This document shows positions 12,229 to 23,269 of a stretch of DNA of 64,000 bases, one piece after another (positions within the stretch are counted from its first letter, which is position 1; each line of letters begins with the position of its first letter). The stretch comes from Isoetes taiwanensis (lineage: Eukaryota; Streptophyta; Lycopodiopsida; Isoetales; Isoetaceae): assembly GCA_021234155.1 (NCBI GenBank), contig JAJEKV010000141.1, forward strand, positions 752,039 through 816,038, in the 5' to 3' direction. The notes under the pieces were generated by a model. It did not search any database. It saw only the letters and a list, made by a program, of their open reading frames with translations, and was not told where the DNA came from. The translations under genes were made by a program, and so were the position numbers.

Positions 12229-12277
12229 ATTTTTGGGTTGCCCCTAAGGGGGCAAACCCTCGTTCATGTGGGTTTTT
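12229..12277 (+). repeat. Short dispersed hairpin repeat, copy 2
   Basis: Matches 8166-8212 (TTTTTGGGTTGCCCC..AAGGGGGCAAACCCT..TT.ATGTGGGTTTTT), same strand. The surrounding 11.7-12.7 kb holds no recognisable gene. Confidence 0.55.
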
Positions 12278-12732
12278 GGAAGAAATTGAGACCAAGAAGG
12301 GACCTTGGGCACTAGCACTACTGAGATGAGAGAGAAGGCGAATGTTTCTTCTAATGCCTGCAAATGTTTCTTCTAATGTCTGCACTCTTCCATCGGATTT
12401 ATTGATTCAATCGGTTTGCTGATTGCCACTTTAGTAATCCTTCAACGTAGATCCCCCTGATGTTGGGTCACGCTCTGCCAGGAATGGTCTATCCATTTTT
12501 TTTTTAGCAGGTGGAATCATAGTCTGAATTAGTTGGTTACTCCAGATCTTGATGGATGCAGCTGAGGTTTCATTGGTAGTGATAGATTTGCTATCAGGAT
12601 CTTTCTCTGTTACGTGCTGCAGCTGCTCTGCTCTGGCCTTCTCTTAATTTGCAGGCCTACCTTGACTCACTGGACTCTTCACTTTTATCTCTGAGGTTCT
12701 GACACGCCAAATCTCCTCTGCAAAGGGCTTTC

Positions 12733-13664
12733 TTGCCCATCCTTGGCCTGTTTTTCTTTCGTCTATTTTTTCTTCCTTCCTACTCTAGATTTTTCACTGA
12801 TTGCCTACGATTTTCTTTTCTTGCAAATCTAGTTCCGGTCTCCCTTAATCATTCCATGGCCGGTTATAAGTATCCTGAGCCTGGTCTTCTGGCCCATCTT
12901 CTTCATCTGGTTCATGGGTCTTCCCTTGCCTTTGGATGTGATTTGCTCCACTTCTGCCCAGTTTTCCTCTCAATACGTGGTTTCTTCCCCTTCTCCACCA
13001 TCTGATTTCAGTAGATATTTTGCAGTAATCTTTGCAACAAACGAGGTTTGCTGTGGTTGGATTGAGGGGTTTTCTGCAGATTTATGGTGTATGCTCGTTG
13101 ATCAGCATATCTTCCCTGACTTATTTTTCACTAGTGTCCATTCTTCAATCACCTTAAATCAGCAAGCCACAGCCACTGAGTTCAAGATTGCATATCTGGG
13201 GGAAGATCGTCCAGTTACATCTCTTTTTTCCTGCTACTGTCATCCTCTAGCTGAAATGGTTTTTGTGGAGCTTTATCGAGTGTCATGAGCTGCATGGATG
13301 CTCATATCAACTCCATCTCTGCTGCATCTAGTTTTGAGCTATCGCATCTCTCTTCTGCCTCTTCCCCAAGGAGATCTGCACGTGTCTTCCGCTCTGTAAT
13401 CTTAACTAACGGCATTCACCTATGGTGGGGGTGGATCGAAGGCCCGGTTGATGAGCTTTGGTCTACTCTGATCGATAATAGGTCTCTTTTTCCTGATCAA
13501 TTTCACTGCCTAGGAGGTCTACTTATTCAAGGGGATCCCGCCTTTGTTAGGCGAACTATCAGGTTTCTTGTTTTTGCTGATCCAGCAATCTTGCCTTCTC
13601 AAGCTTTTGTAGTTTGTCCAGTTTGGTTAGGTGGCCAGTACTGGCTTGAGGTATACTAGAGATG
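12733..13664 (+). pseudogene. Upstream ORF region of the interrupted LINE (two related domains)
   Basis: Two successive plus frames (12914-13288 and 13285-13659) carry a related segment twice: an FA.IF.TNEV..GWIEG...DLWCMLVD..IFPD unit and an F.SVILTNGI..WWGWIEG..DELWSTLIDN..LFPDQF unit, about 385 bp apart. The second frame stops at TAG just before the ATG at 13662 that opens the frame continuing after the chromovirus. It sits immediately 5' of the LINE ORF1 and is most simply its 5' region, but it could be an unrelated gene into which the LINE landed. Function unknown. Confidence 0.4.
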
Positions 13665-13669
13665 ACGGA
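13665..13669. repeat. Target-site duplication, left (ACGGA)
   Basis: ACGGA directly precedes TGTGACGT at 13670 and recurs at 26747-26751 after the right LTR. Five-base duplications are standard for Ty3/gypsy integrases. They mark the insertion point within the LINE, just after its ATG at 13662. Confidence 0.85.
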
Positions 13670-13686
13670 TGTGACGTCCCCTACTC

Positions 13687-13710
13687 GTATACGGTGCACT
13701 CACCGTATAC
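13687..13710. repeat. Perfect hairpin near LTR end (3' LTR copy)
   Basis: GTATACGGTG-CACT-CACCGTATAC: a 10-bp perfect stem with a 4-base loop, 17 bp inside the LTR end. Both LTRs keep it intact (also 25091-25114). Confidence 0.8.
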
Positions 13711-15020
13711 AAACAGGAGTTCATCCCCCATACCAGCTCCATGCCGATACAGGGCCCTCCACCTGACACTGCAACCGTGGCGGGTTCCAGTGGGAAGAGT
13801 GAAGGGGTCATTTTGCCCCGTCTCCCTCAGGGCCTACCTAGCTGCGGAAGCGTAAACATACATGTCAGACGGGTGGTCCATCACATCTGCATAGACAAGG
13901 TGAGCACAATACATATGGGGAGTCCGACCCAAGGCTCAGACTCAAGGGGATGACTGACGGCTTGGGTCTTCAGAGTTCATTGCAGACAGAATTCATGGCA
14001 ATGGATTTGGCTGGCATATGAACATGGCATAGGGTGGTCCACTCCATCCGCCCCTCCTGTGCACACTTTGCAGAGTAGGCTGAAAAGTGTCGGGACCTGA
14101 CTGTAGCCCGCCGGGTGCATAGCCAAAGGGGCTATTCCTGGGTCTCATCCTCCCAGTCCCGATGGGGCAGGAAGGGATCACTCCCTCCAGAGATCTGCAT
14201 GCTGACTCAAGGTGACTAGAGGGCCACTGCCCATATTCGACTGAACCCACTAGAAAGTGTACACCACTTCACGGGTGTCGAGCCCATGCCTTACCCACAC
14301 TCAGTGGTAAGCCATTAGACCTAGTCACTATGACCCCTGGTAGGCCTTACACACCAGAGGGATCGTTCAAGAGTCAGAACATGAGCCTCCTTCTTAGCCA
14401 GTCTGGCCCCTACACCCACAACCAGGTGTGGTTCTTGTGCACAGGCCGAATCTATAGTGTGCTAGAGAGGCTAATCTAGGAGCATCTACTACCAAGCTTT
14501 AGGTCTCTACCCCCCTTCCCAATACAAGGAGTTCATAGAGATACATCATCCATCTACATCGCAGAAGAACTAAAGAACTATATCTAATCTATATCATAGA
14601 GTTAGGTTCTTTAGTTAGAGTCTGGTATCTAGAGATCTAGAGGGCTGCTATGGGCAATTTAATAGGCTAAACCTACTGATTCTATGACTGAAATAGGGTT
14701 TAGACTATTTAATTGGCCAAATACCTGATCCTTGAGTGGCTCCTCCCGACTGAAGTTCGACCATCCCACTTTGAAAACGCCTCGAATCAAGGGAAACTAA
14801 TGGTGCAATTCTCTCGCAGAGTTCGGGAGGCGGTTTTGGCTCTTGAGGCAGCCAAAAACGTATTCTAAAACCCTAGAAACGAAAAATGGGCAGGTTAGGG
14901 TTTTCCTTCTTAAATAGACAAGGGGTTGGCTAGGGTTTCCAATTATCCCCTTTTGGCATGTGGGATAATTGGGAATGGGCCCACTTGCCTTTAATGGCTA
15001 GGTGGCGAAATGTGCCCACA

Positions 15021-15163
15021 TGGAAATGTGTGCCCACATTAATGTGTACATTGGTAAATGTGCACATTAATTGCACACTTGGGTATGGCCCACTTGGCTT
15101 AAAGTGTCCATATGGAAATGTGTGCCCACATTAATGTGTACATTGGTAAATGTGCACATTAAT
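15021..15163 (-). repeat. Direct repeat inside LTR (2 x 51 bp)
   Basis: TGGAAATGTGTGCCCACATT...GTGCACATTAAT at 15021-15071 and again at 15113-15163. The 5' LTR has the pair at 26451-26501 and 26543-26593. Being in both LTRs, it predates the insertion. Confidence 0.85.
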
Positions 15164-15315
15164 ACTAGTGCACATTCTTAGCAAGTTGCCCCCTAGGGGC
15201 TACCCACTTGGCTACACGTCGGCGTACACGTCAGTCGGGTGGCGTGCGGTAATGCGGATTTGGCAAGCAATCAGATAATCGCCCCGGGACCGTATAATCG
15301 CGGCCGAACGTCACA

Positions 15316-15328
15316 TTCTCCCCACCTT
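15316..15328 (-). other. Polypurine tract
   Basis: Minus strand AAGGTGGGGAGAA directly abuts the TGTGACGT start of the 3' LTR, the expected place for plus-strand priming. Confidence 0.9.
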
Positions 15329-16202
15329 GAAATGATGTTGTCCGCAGCATCGTGGGTCTCCCCACCTTGGGATCATCCTAACCTGCAATCAACCTGATAC
15401 ATACGATAAACTACTATAATACTTACACATTTATTAAGATTACCTTAAGGTAATATTTTTAGAGCATTATCACGCCATTATATTATGAAATAACTTATCA
15501 ATTCATAACATCTTAAGTTACTCGATAGTTTTACTTATCACGACCATTAAGTTTATCAAAATTTTAACATTTCATGTCTAACATTATTGTTCGAGGTACT
15601 CTTCATTCCTTGCAACACATTCCAACAAAATTTGTGTTGCAAGTCTTCGTAGCTCGACCTCCTTGCCCTCCGGAGTGCTCTATTGGCCTGCAGGTCGACA
15701 CTACGTTAGTACCATTTTAATTATTAATAAAATTTTGGTTATATGGTGACCACCCCACCTATCTACATGGATGCATGGCTAATCTCCCACAGGGGAAGAG
15801 GGTGAATCTTCCATTATGGCCGTGGAGACAGCCCTATATGCCTATATGCCGCGCGCATGCCTACACCCTAGTTGCCCAAATGCGTGGAGGATAGGTCCTT
15901 CCCGTATATATGGGGGTGAAGGCCCGATTCCTCCTATCAAAGCATATATGGGGCTAGAGGTGCTTTTCCTATCAGTGCATTCCTTAATGACCTCCTTTCT
16001 CTCGAGGTCGCCTCTACTTCCGGGACAGGAAGTAGACTTTCTAATCTACCTTCCACTCGCCCAAGCGGAAACACGTTCATGCCTACATTGACATTACACC
16101 ACGCCCTAGAGATCACCGTAGTGGTCCCATCATCGGTAACAACGTATGCGACCCATACCTAGCATAGGTTGCATGCGTAGATTAATCTTAACTAAACAAG
16201 AA

Positions 16203-16463
16203 TTAATCTACACAAATCGACATGCCTGAGCCGATTTCTTCGGAGATGACTTTGCCGTCCCATTGCTCCATAAACTGCGGGTACTGCTTTACTAGATCTT
16301 TCTTAAGTACCCACGTCGCGTCTTCCACCGGTAAGTGTTTCCACTTAACCAAATATTGGAGGAACTCCGACCTCCTTGTTTTCTTGAAAGCTTTATCAAG
16401 AATCAATTCTGGAATTATTTCCAGCTGCTCCTCTGTCATTTCCAACAACGTTGGAGTGTCCAA
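16203..16463 (-). pseudogene. Chromodomain, C-terminal end of integrase
   Basis: An 86-codon frame whose residues about 13-60 (IIPELILDKAFKKTRRSEFL, then QYLVKWKHLPVEDATWVLKK) are a chromodomain: a basic first strand, the YLVKWK.....ATW core, and a closing helix. It is separated from the integrase core frame (ending 16396) by a frame change. In chromoviruses this domain reads histone marks and steers insertion. The aromatic positions of the cage are only partly kept. Confidence 0.85.
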
Positions 16464-17046
16464 GACTTTCGTCTGGATTTGGAGTGTGCTTCTTCAACAA
16501 ACTCACGTGGAAGACCTTATGAATCTTTAGGTGTGCTGGCAAGTCTAGCTTGTAGGATTGATTACCTACTCTCTTGACTATTCTGAAAGGTCCAGCCCAC
16601 CTTAGAGCAAGCTTCTTGCAATTCCCTATCCCGAGCTTCGCCTGCTTGACCTTGATCTTGAGCCAAACATCATCTCCAACTTTGAACTCCCTGACTGTTC
16701 GATGCTTGTCGGCGATGCTCTTCTGCCGACTTCTTGCTGCTAGCAGATATCCTCGAACTTCTTCCACGAGCTGCTGCATATCGGCCAACATCTGCTGTGA
16801 AACCTCTACTTTTGACACGGGATTGTGCCAAGTGTCTGGAGTTAGGCACTGATAGCCGTAATTAATCATAAACGGCGACATTTGGGATGATTCCTGCTTG
16901 GTGCTATTGTATGCGAACTCCACCAAGTGAATAAATTCTTCCCACATACCTTGTTTATTCCAGACATAGTTTCGTAGCATGTCTTCCAAAATCCTGTTGG
17001 TCCGCTCCGTTTGGCCATCCGTCTGAGGATGATACGCCGTGCTCAT
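16396..17046 (-). pseudogene. Integrase, second half of core and GPY/F domain
   Basis: Opens with STAYHPQTDGQTERTNRI, the strand and helix with the catalytic Glu, and ends with the GPY/F module (LRWAGPFRIVKRVGNQSYKL). An in-frame TAG just upstream (about 17079-17081) separates it from the first half at 17083-18219. Otherwise the frame is continuous across that stop, so one nonsense mutation disrupts the integrase here. Confidence 0.9.
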
Positions 17047-17082
17047 GGATAGTTTCGTCTGAATGGTCGCAAAGAGGTCTTG

Positions 17083-18219
17083 CTAGAAGGCACTCATAAA
17101 CTTCGGATCCCTGTCGGAGATAATCTCCCTTGGCATGCCATGAAGCCTGAAGATCTCTTTGGTGAAGAGATTTGCTGTATCCATAGCCGTATCTGTGGTC
17201 CTGCAAGGCACAAAATGTGCCATCTTTGACAACTTGTCGACCACTACCATCAAGGCATCCTTTCCTCTTACTGTTCTTGGAAGCCCTGTGATGAAATCCA
17301 TGCTGATTACCTTCCACTTAGCGTTTGGCACCGCTAATGGCTCTAATGCTCCTGGAATTCGAAGCTGCTCTGCCTTCGTCTGCTGACATAGCTGACATTC
17401 TCTGATGTAGCGAGCTACTTGCTTCTTCATTCCTGGCCAATAATAGCTGCTGCGCACTTTGAAATATGTTTTCATGAATCCCGCATGGCCAGCTATTGGG
17501 CTGTTGTGCGTGTCATGGAGGATCAATTTCCTTACACCTGATGATTCGGGTACGCACAACTTGTTCTTATGGTATAACAGGTTGCCTTCCTTCTTATAAT
17601 GTTTAAAGGCTTCCCGCTCCTTATCTGTTCTAGCCTCCCTAGAGAGGCTTGCCCATACTTCCTTGAAATCCACATCCGTTGGTAAGGACTCTTCAATCTT
17701 CTTACCAAAGTTGCTGGAGAGCGTCGAAATTGCATTGCAATGCACTCTAGTTGTCAGGGGATGCCTTGAAAGCGCATCTGCTACCACATTGAGCTTCCCT
17801 GGCTTGTAGACTATATCAAAGTCATACTCTTCAAGGAACTCCATCCACCTTCTCTGCCTCAGGTTGAGGTGTGGTTGCGTAAATACATACTGGAGGCTCT
17901 GATGGTCTGTATCCAATTGGAACTTCCTTCCCAAAAGGTAGTGCCTCCAAATTCTTAATGCCCTGACAACCGCCAGCAATTCCTGATCGTGGGTGGGGTA
18001 GCGTGTTTCGGCGTCGTTCATCTTCCTAGAATCATACGCTACCACACGCTCTTCTTGCATGAGCACTGCACCTGTAGCTATCTTACTCGCGTCTGTCGCT
18101 ACAAGCTTATCCTTCTCTGGGTCCGGCAGGGTTAGGACTGGGGCTGTTGTTAAAGCTTCCTTCAACAATTCAAACCCTGCTTGGGCTTTCTTGTGCCAAT
18201 GCTCTGCCCAATCTTTCAC
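17083..18219 (-). pseudogene. RNase H and integrase N-terminal/core domains
   Basis: A 378-codon frame. RNase H: VATDASKIATGAVL (catalytic Asp), the THDQELLAVVRALR helix with Glu, DTDHQSLQYV, and NVVADALSR. Integrase: zinc finger H-x3-H-C-x2-C (HDTHNSPIAGHAGF ... ECQLCQQTKA), first Asp in ISMDFITGLP, second in IISDRDPKFMSAF. All visible catalytic residues are kept. It ends at the TAG described for the next frame. Its 5' side is out of frame with RT. Confidence 0.93.
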
Positions 18220-18277
18220 CTTCTCTCCGCCGTCAAGTCTGTTTGGCGGGGCTTATCCGCAAAGTTCTTCACAAACT

Positions 18278-19138
18278 TTACGTAGTACCCTCGCTAGCCC
18301 AAGAAAACTTCGACCTCATGCACATTCTTCGGTGCGGCCATTGAATCATTTGCTTCAATCTTGGCGGGGATCCGGCCGAAATTCCTTCTGCTGATATCAC
18401 ATGCCCTAGGTATTCCACCCTCTCCGTTGCGAAGTGACACTTCGACAACTTGGCGTACAACTGGTGCCTCTTCAACTTTTCCAGCACTCTCCTTAAGTGT
18501 TGTACGTGTTCTTCAAGGGATCTGCTATACACCAAAATGTCGTCAAAGAATACAATCACAAAGGTGTCTAAAAACTCCCTGAAGATGTCGTTCATGAGCC
18601 TTATGAATGTCGCGGGGGCATTCGATAATCCGAAAGGCATTACCGTGAACTCATAATGCCCATACCGCGTTCTGAAGGCGGTCTTATGGATATCTTCTTC
18701 CTTTATCCTGATCTGATGATAACCTGACCTTAAGTCGATTTTGGAGAAGACCTTTGCACCTTGGAGCTGATCCATCAAGTTATCTGATCTGGGGAGCGCA
18801 TACTTGTTCTTAATGGTGTGCTTGTTCAACTGCCTATAGTCTATGCACATCCTTAAACTGCCATCCTTCTTCTTTACAAAGAGAATGGGTGCTCCAAATG
18901 GCGAGACACTAGGTCTAATGAAGCCTAGGTCGAGCAACTCCTGTAATTGCTTCTTCAGCTCCGTCAACTCCTGCGTCGTCATTCTGTATGGAGCCTTGCT
19001 TGTCGGCTTTGTTCCTGGTTCGAGTGCTATCTCACACTCGACTCCCCTGTAAGGAGGAAGCTGCTTGATCTCATCTGGAAAGAGATCATGGAACTCCGTG
19101 ATCAGCTTAGCTATTTGCTTCGGCAACTTGCTGAGCAC
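18278..19138 (-). pseudogene. Reverse transcriptase of the chromovirus
   Basis: Contains the expected blocks in order: the ...KAPYRM lead, [64 protein letters not shown] and the active site [12 protein letters not shown]. After [11 protein letters not shown] the frame drifts from the family's usual sequence and stops before the RNase H frame, so there is at least one frameshift at about 18290-18400. Upstream, 19139-19450 is also broken. Confidence 0.93.
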
Positions 19139-19452
19139 CTTGTCTTCTTTGCTTTCTTCTGACTCTGGCTCATTAATCTCAAGCTTGAAGATGTATGCTA
19201 CCTGCTCGCTCTTGATGCACTTGAACAGCCGTTAGAAGACATACACTGCATGATGGGAACAACTTCTTTATCTGTAATCTCAATGATCTTGCCGTCGGGT
19301 GTTGGGAAGGTCACCTTTCGCTTTCCACAATCAATAATGGCCCCTGCTGGTCCAAGGTACTCCATTCGTACTTACCAATGCCCATTACTTCTGCCCCCAT
19401 CTGGATATTAATCCCTGGTCGAAGTTAATTCTTTTTTTGCCGCCCGCCTTCT

Positions 19453-19749
19453 TTATGCTCCCACTGCTAAGACAACGGGCCTTGGCTTTGACTTTAGTGG
19501 TTTCAACTTCAACATTTGAACCATTCTGGGGGATGCAAAGTTATGGCTACTTCCTGAGTCTATCAAGACTATGAAGGACTTGGTCTTGGCCTTCCCTACT
19601 GTGGAAATTACTTTATACTGGCTCTCTGCTTGCTCTGTATCTATTGCGGCAAAGATATGACACTCACCCTGAATGTAGTCGCGGCCTTCCTCGCCATCGT
19701 CGTCAGACAGAGTGTCCCAATCTCCCAACTCCGCTAGTGCTGCACTCAT
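19453..19749 (-). pseudogene. Aspartic protease of the chromovirus
   Basis: A 98-codon frame with the retropepsin active-site motif FIVLIDSGSSHNFAS and the following KLKPLKSKPRPVVLAVGA strands. It is preceded by an acidic stretch (LSDDDGEEGRD) and is in a different frame from both Gag-side and RT-side sequence. Confidence 0.88.
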
Positions 19750-20099
19750 GACGTAGGGGCGGGTTCATTGTCCCTATGGCTTTGCTGGAAGCACTGAAGC
19801 AAAGCTTCTCTTTTCCTTGGGCATAGCCTGCAAAAAGGATCGCACTGCTTTGGAGTAGTTTGACCCCTCCTGCTTGTCCTTGAAGGACACCTGCTTCTTC
19901 TCCTGCTGTTTCCCCTGGTTGCCCCCATATGGGGCTCTAGCTGGACCTGGACTGGCTGCCCTAGGGCTATAACTCCCTGTTGCCTTGCCTTTATCCCCGT
20001 AATCTTTGCTGCCTCGCCCGCTATTCTTCAGGTCCCCGTTCCTTGCAAGCTTATTGCCTTGGACTCTGCTTCCGACCTTTGTCTTAGGATTTATTGCCC

Positions 20100-20894
20100 T
20101 TACAAGCTTGGGATCTCCTCATTCAGGGCCCTCAATGTAGCTCTCTCGCATGTTTTTAAGCCCAATTTTGGCACATAAAGTCTTAGCCTCATGAACTCCT
20201 CTGTGTATTTCTGGACTGATTTGTTTCCCTGTTGCAACCTATAGAACTGTTGCATCATGCTGGACTTGTGCTCCCTTGGGACGTAATGGCGCTTGAAGGC
20301 TTTAGCAAACTTTCTGAACTTACAAGCATCCCTGCTTAAGCCATGTGCCTTTGCATAACCCTTCCACCAAATCCGTGCGGCTCCTTTCAAGTTGGCTGTT
20401 GCCACTCTGCCTTTGTCTTTATCCTTCATGCCATAAGCATTGCCGTACTCACTCATTTCGTCCAGCCATGCCTCTGCTTCTAATCCTGACCTGTTCTCCC
20501 CCGAGAACTGTTCCAGTTTCCGGGCCTTCCATACATTGCCCAGTGCAGAATCTACCTTCTTCTGGTAGTCAGAGGCTCTGGTGTCCCTTTGTCGTCCATC
20601 CATGGCGTCCCTCTGCCTTGCATCTGCCGTGTTTCTTTGCCTTGTATCTGTTCGGTCCTGGGCCTGATCTTCCTCTTCCTCTGAGTCGGAGTCTGAATCT
20701 GAACTTGAGTCGGAGGATTCCGAGCTGGTGGACCTCCTTCTCTTGCTCCTCTTCTTGTCCCTTCCTGTTTTCCGAGCTGATGCTTGAGGCAACTGAGCGT
20801 TGGCCACCGACCCCGCTCCTGCTTGTGCGGCTAACAAAGCCTTTATCTGCTCAAGGTCCGTCCTCATCTGTGATATTTCCTCTTCTGGGGTCAT
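20100..20894 (-). pseudogene. Gag of the chromovirus
   Basis: Starts at ATG with MTPEEEISQMRTDLEQIKAL (helical), then a very Ser/Asp/Glu-rich, Arg-rich linker, then the retrotransposon gag fold (WLDEMSEYGNAY ... ARIWWKGYAK ... FKRHYVPREHKSSMMQQFYR ... YTEEFMRLRLYVP). The frame stops before any zinc knuckle. About 19750-19930 has a Cys-rich patch (FCRLCPRKRE...QCFQQSH) that may be what is left of one. Confidence 0.88.
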
Positions 20895-21178
20895 GGGTCC
20901 AAATTCTTGAACGGGTTCCTTGCGAGGTGGCCCGGGCGGACTCTCGTTCTTCCATATGGTCTCGGCGTTGTCGTTCCCCTGAGCCTAGGCCTCTAGCTAC
21001 ATACACAAGTAGTTCATGGCTATATAGTTAGTTTTAGCTTGTTCTCTTGCATTATTTATGTTTGTTGGTATAGTTGGGGACATAAAATACATCAACAAAA
21101 CATTTGAAGTGCAAAAGGAAATTATATTTATATTATATAATATTTTAGTACAAAAAGTCTCCGGGATCAAGAGTCTAA

Positions 21179-22292
21179 CTAATCTTGAAATCGCCGGTAA
21201 GATGGGTTGTCCTCTAGGAACTTCTTAACTTGGGCCGCTTCTACCGAATGACCCAAGTTCCTCGAAGACGCTATCGACGAAATGGCCCGCAAGGCTCTCA
21301 CCAAGTCTTCCACTCTGCGGTCGGATGTGAGGGCCGCGACCACTGCTAATCTCGCCTGACGTCGATGAGGTATGGTGAAGTCGAAGAGGTCAAGTGCCAT
21401 TGCTCTCTTGACTAGGGACAACGAATTCGACATTTGCCGCTATTCGAAAGCATGCCCGCCGAAGCTCGAGAGTGCAATCAAGATGAACACTCCTTCCTCA
21501 CCCCCAGGGCTGAATTTCGCGATTATACCACCGCTTATTCTCCCGCCTAGCAAAGAAGGGCGTAGTACCTCAAATGACTGTCGCTGCGTCCGTGGATGAT
21601 TCCCAACTTGTTTGGCCTCCCGCCTATGCCGCCTCGCATATATTCGCCGACCTCTATCTCGGTGAGCTCCCCAGAAGTCTTCGACAGGGAGTCGACTTCC
21701 CGAGGTCGATTCCCGCCCCTCTTGCCGGAGGTGGTGTCGAGGGACTCCTGCGATCGATGCCGGGTGGTCTTGCCTCGATCCCCATCCGCCTCTGAATGGC
21801 GAGGAACTCTTCTTCGATGGCGTGTCTCCGCCTCCATAACCTCGCCTTTATGCCGCCAGATGCTTGGATGTCGGAAGTCGCCTCCCCCGAGTAGGTGTCG
21901 GCTTCCCCGACTTGAAGCGGGAAGTTCCGAGACTCCCCCTGACGATGAAGTCGCCCATGCCTGCCTCCGGCCGCAAAGGTGGAGCAGCCATCCACCGGAG
22001 CTCCTCTCCCCGCATTCGGGGAGGTTCTCGATGTCAGCCGAGGAGTAGATACTCCTCTCCGCTGATGATGATAGGGGCTAGGCTTGTGATGCCTAGCCCA
22101 AGTGGGGAGCAACTCGATGGTCTCACGGGCCTGGCCGGTTGACCAGCTCATGTTCCCCGCTTTGTTGCCGCCCTCTTCCTCGAGTCTAGCTCGGTGTACT
22201 CTTCGTCGTCCGACTCCTCTTCTTCTTCCCTTCCTTCTTACTGCAAAAGCATCTGCTCTTCGGCTTGGACTGCTATGGGGTCCACCTCCATG
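21179..22292 (-). pseudogene. Accessory coding unit C in chromovirus 5' region, unidentified
   Basis: Minus strand. An ATG at 22292 opens MEVDPIAVQAEEQMLLQ, followed after a stop, in a shifted frame, by an acidic stretch (EEEEESDDEEYTELD). Frames continue to a well-formed C-terminal piece (21433-21179) with ALDLFDFTIPHRRQARLAVV and VEDLVRALRAISSIASSRNL, helical and Arg-rich. Several frame changes are needed. It is GC-richer than the flanking AT-rich DNA. I do not recognise it; its position between PBS and Gag is unlike normal chromoviruses. Confidence 0.45.
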
Positions 22293-22387
22293 GGAGGAAT
22301 AGAGATTGCCCCCAAAGGGTTTTCGGCACGGTGGGATAGGAAAATAGCTAAAGGCTAAGGCGGTGTAGGAAAAATACTTGGTCCCCG

Positions 22388-22703
22388 TTAAGTCGTCGTG
22401 ACCATGTAGTCCGGGTAGCCTCTCGCCTTGTTAGTTAGGTACTTGGCGATGTTGGGGACATCACCCAAGGCTGCTTGAAGGGATGGGCGGGGAACAAAAT
22501 AGCCTATGCAAGGGGGAACCTGGACAAGGGAGGGTCCTACCCTAGCTTGGAACTCTGCTAAGACTTGTCTATATGCTGGGGTTGCATTCAGCGTGGCTTG
22601 CACATCTATTTCTCTCCCAAAGACTTGGAAGATGTCATTGACATCCGCCTCAAGAAGATGGGCAATTGGCGCCAAACCATCGCCTCAAGTCCATAGTGGC
22701 CAT
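22388..22703 (-). pseudogene. Accessory coding unit B in chromovirus 5' region, unidentified
   Basis: A TATA box (CTATAAATAG, 22809-22818) lies about 110 bp upstream of an ATG at 22703 (MATMDLRRWFGANCPSS, then stop). An overlapping frame carries on with EADVNDIFQVFGREIDVQAT and ends VPNIAKYLTNKARGYPDYMV at 22388, so one frameshift near 22665 seems to have split a protein of about 105 residues. No family recognised; the hydrophobic pattern suggests an alpha-helical protein. It has its own promoter-like sequence, unlike a Gag-Pol segment. Confidence 0.45.
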
Positions 22704-22804
22704 TGATCTAGCGAAGAAGAGAGTATCAAACGGATGCGTAAGCGCCTCGAGGGGGGGAAGATCGCCTAAGCAGTGGAGAGCAAACTTGTAAGGTGCTAAT
22801 TGAG

Positions 22805-22819
22805 AAGTGGAGGACCTAT
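22805..22819 (-). promoter_or_regulatory. TATA box of accessory unit B
   Basis: Minus strand TTTCTATAAATAGG, about 110 bp upstream of the ATG at 22703, with a C/T-rich leader between. The same CTATAAATAG word precedes the histone-like unit at 24739-24749. Confidence 0.5.
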
Positions 22820-23010
22820 TTATAGAAAAGGGAAAAACCCTAATTTTTGGATGATCTAGAATTTACTAGGATTGGGTGATTCTGATCTATTAAAGGGTGC
22901 AATTGAGAGTTTGAAGACTACTTCTAGGGTTTGAGCATGCTAGGATGGACTAATGAACCTATTGCAACAAATTGGGGATCATTTCGTGAAGAAAATGTGC
23001 GAGGTTCATT

Positions 23011-23070
23011 GACGTTGCTCGCACCGATAATGAAAAGTTCATTTTCTCGTCCGGCGCCGACGTGTGAGAC
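23011..23070. repeat. Quasi-palindromic element, copy 3 (degenerate)
   Basis: GACGTTGCTCGCACC...AATGAAAAGTTCATTTT...GGCGCCGACGTGTGAGAC. Same layout as 23203-23269 with more mismatches in the left arm. It lies upstream of the TATA box of unit B. Confidence 0.6.
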
Positions 23071-23202
23071 ATGGGTTCTAAATGGGCTAAACTTAATCAA
23101 TCTGGGTGATCTAAGGGTGTAATTCTACTAAACTCGCCGAGTTAGGCAGAATTGACCCCTTATTTGGTCGGTTTGGAGCTGTTTTGGGCATTTTTGGGCA
23201 TG

Positions 23203-23269
23203 GTCTCACACGTTGCGCCCAGCCCAAAAATGAGAATCTCATTTTCTGTCCTGGCGCGACGTGTGAGAC
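23203..23269. repeat. Quasi-palindromic element, copy 1 (most complete)
   Basis: Outer arms GTCTCACACGT / ACGTGTGAGAC (11 bp, perfect), then GCGCC / GGCGC, then a central AAAAATGAGA / TCTCATTTT stem: a 67-bp sequence that can fold along its length. It lies 3' of the histone-like unit and 5' of units B and C. Partial copies at 23011-23070 and 24809-24867. Confidence 0.85.

Larger units (their letters stand above)
13670..15315 (-). repeat. 3' LTR of the chromovirus
   Basis: Ends in the 8-bp inverted repeat TGTGACGT...ACGTCACA. Aligned with 25074-26746 it shares nearly everything, but lacks about 27 bp present at 25272-25298 and has many substitutions in the 14230-14400 region. It contains two copies of a 51-bp direct repeat (15021-15071 and 15113-15163). 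The protein-like frames across it are not genes. Confidence 0.92.

Noticed and set aside
13741-14250. Open frames in the LTR (also at 25145-25744)
   Set aside because: Identical frames in both LTRs, no protein features; LTR sequence.
20345-21031. 228-codon plus-strand frame opposite Gag
   Set aside because: Shadow of the Gag gene; Leu/Ser/Pro-rich antisense of its acidic-basic linker.
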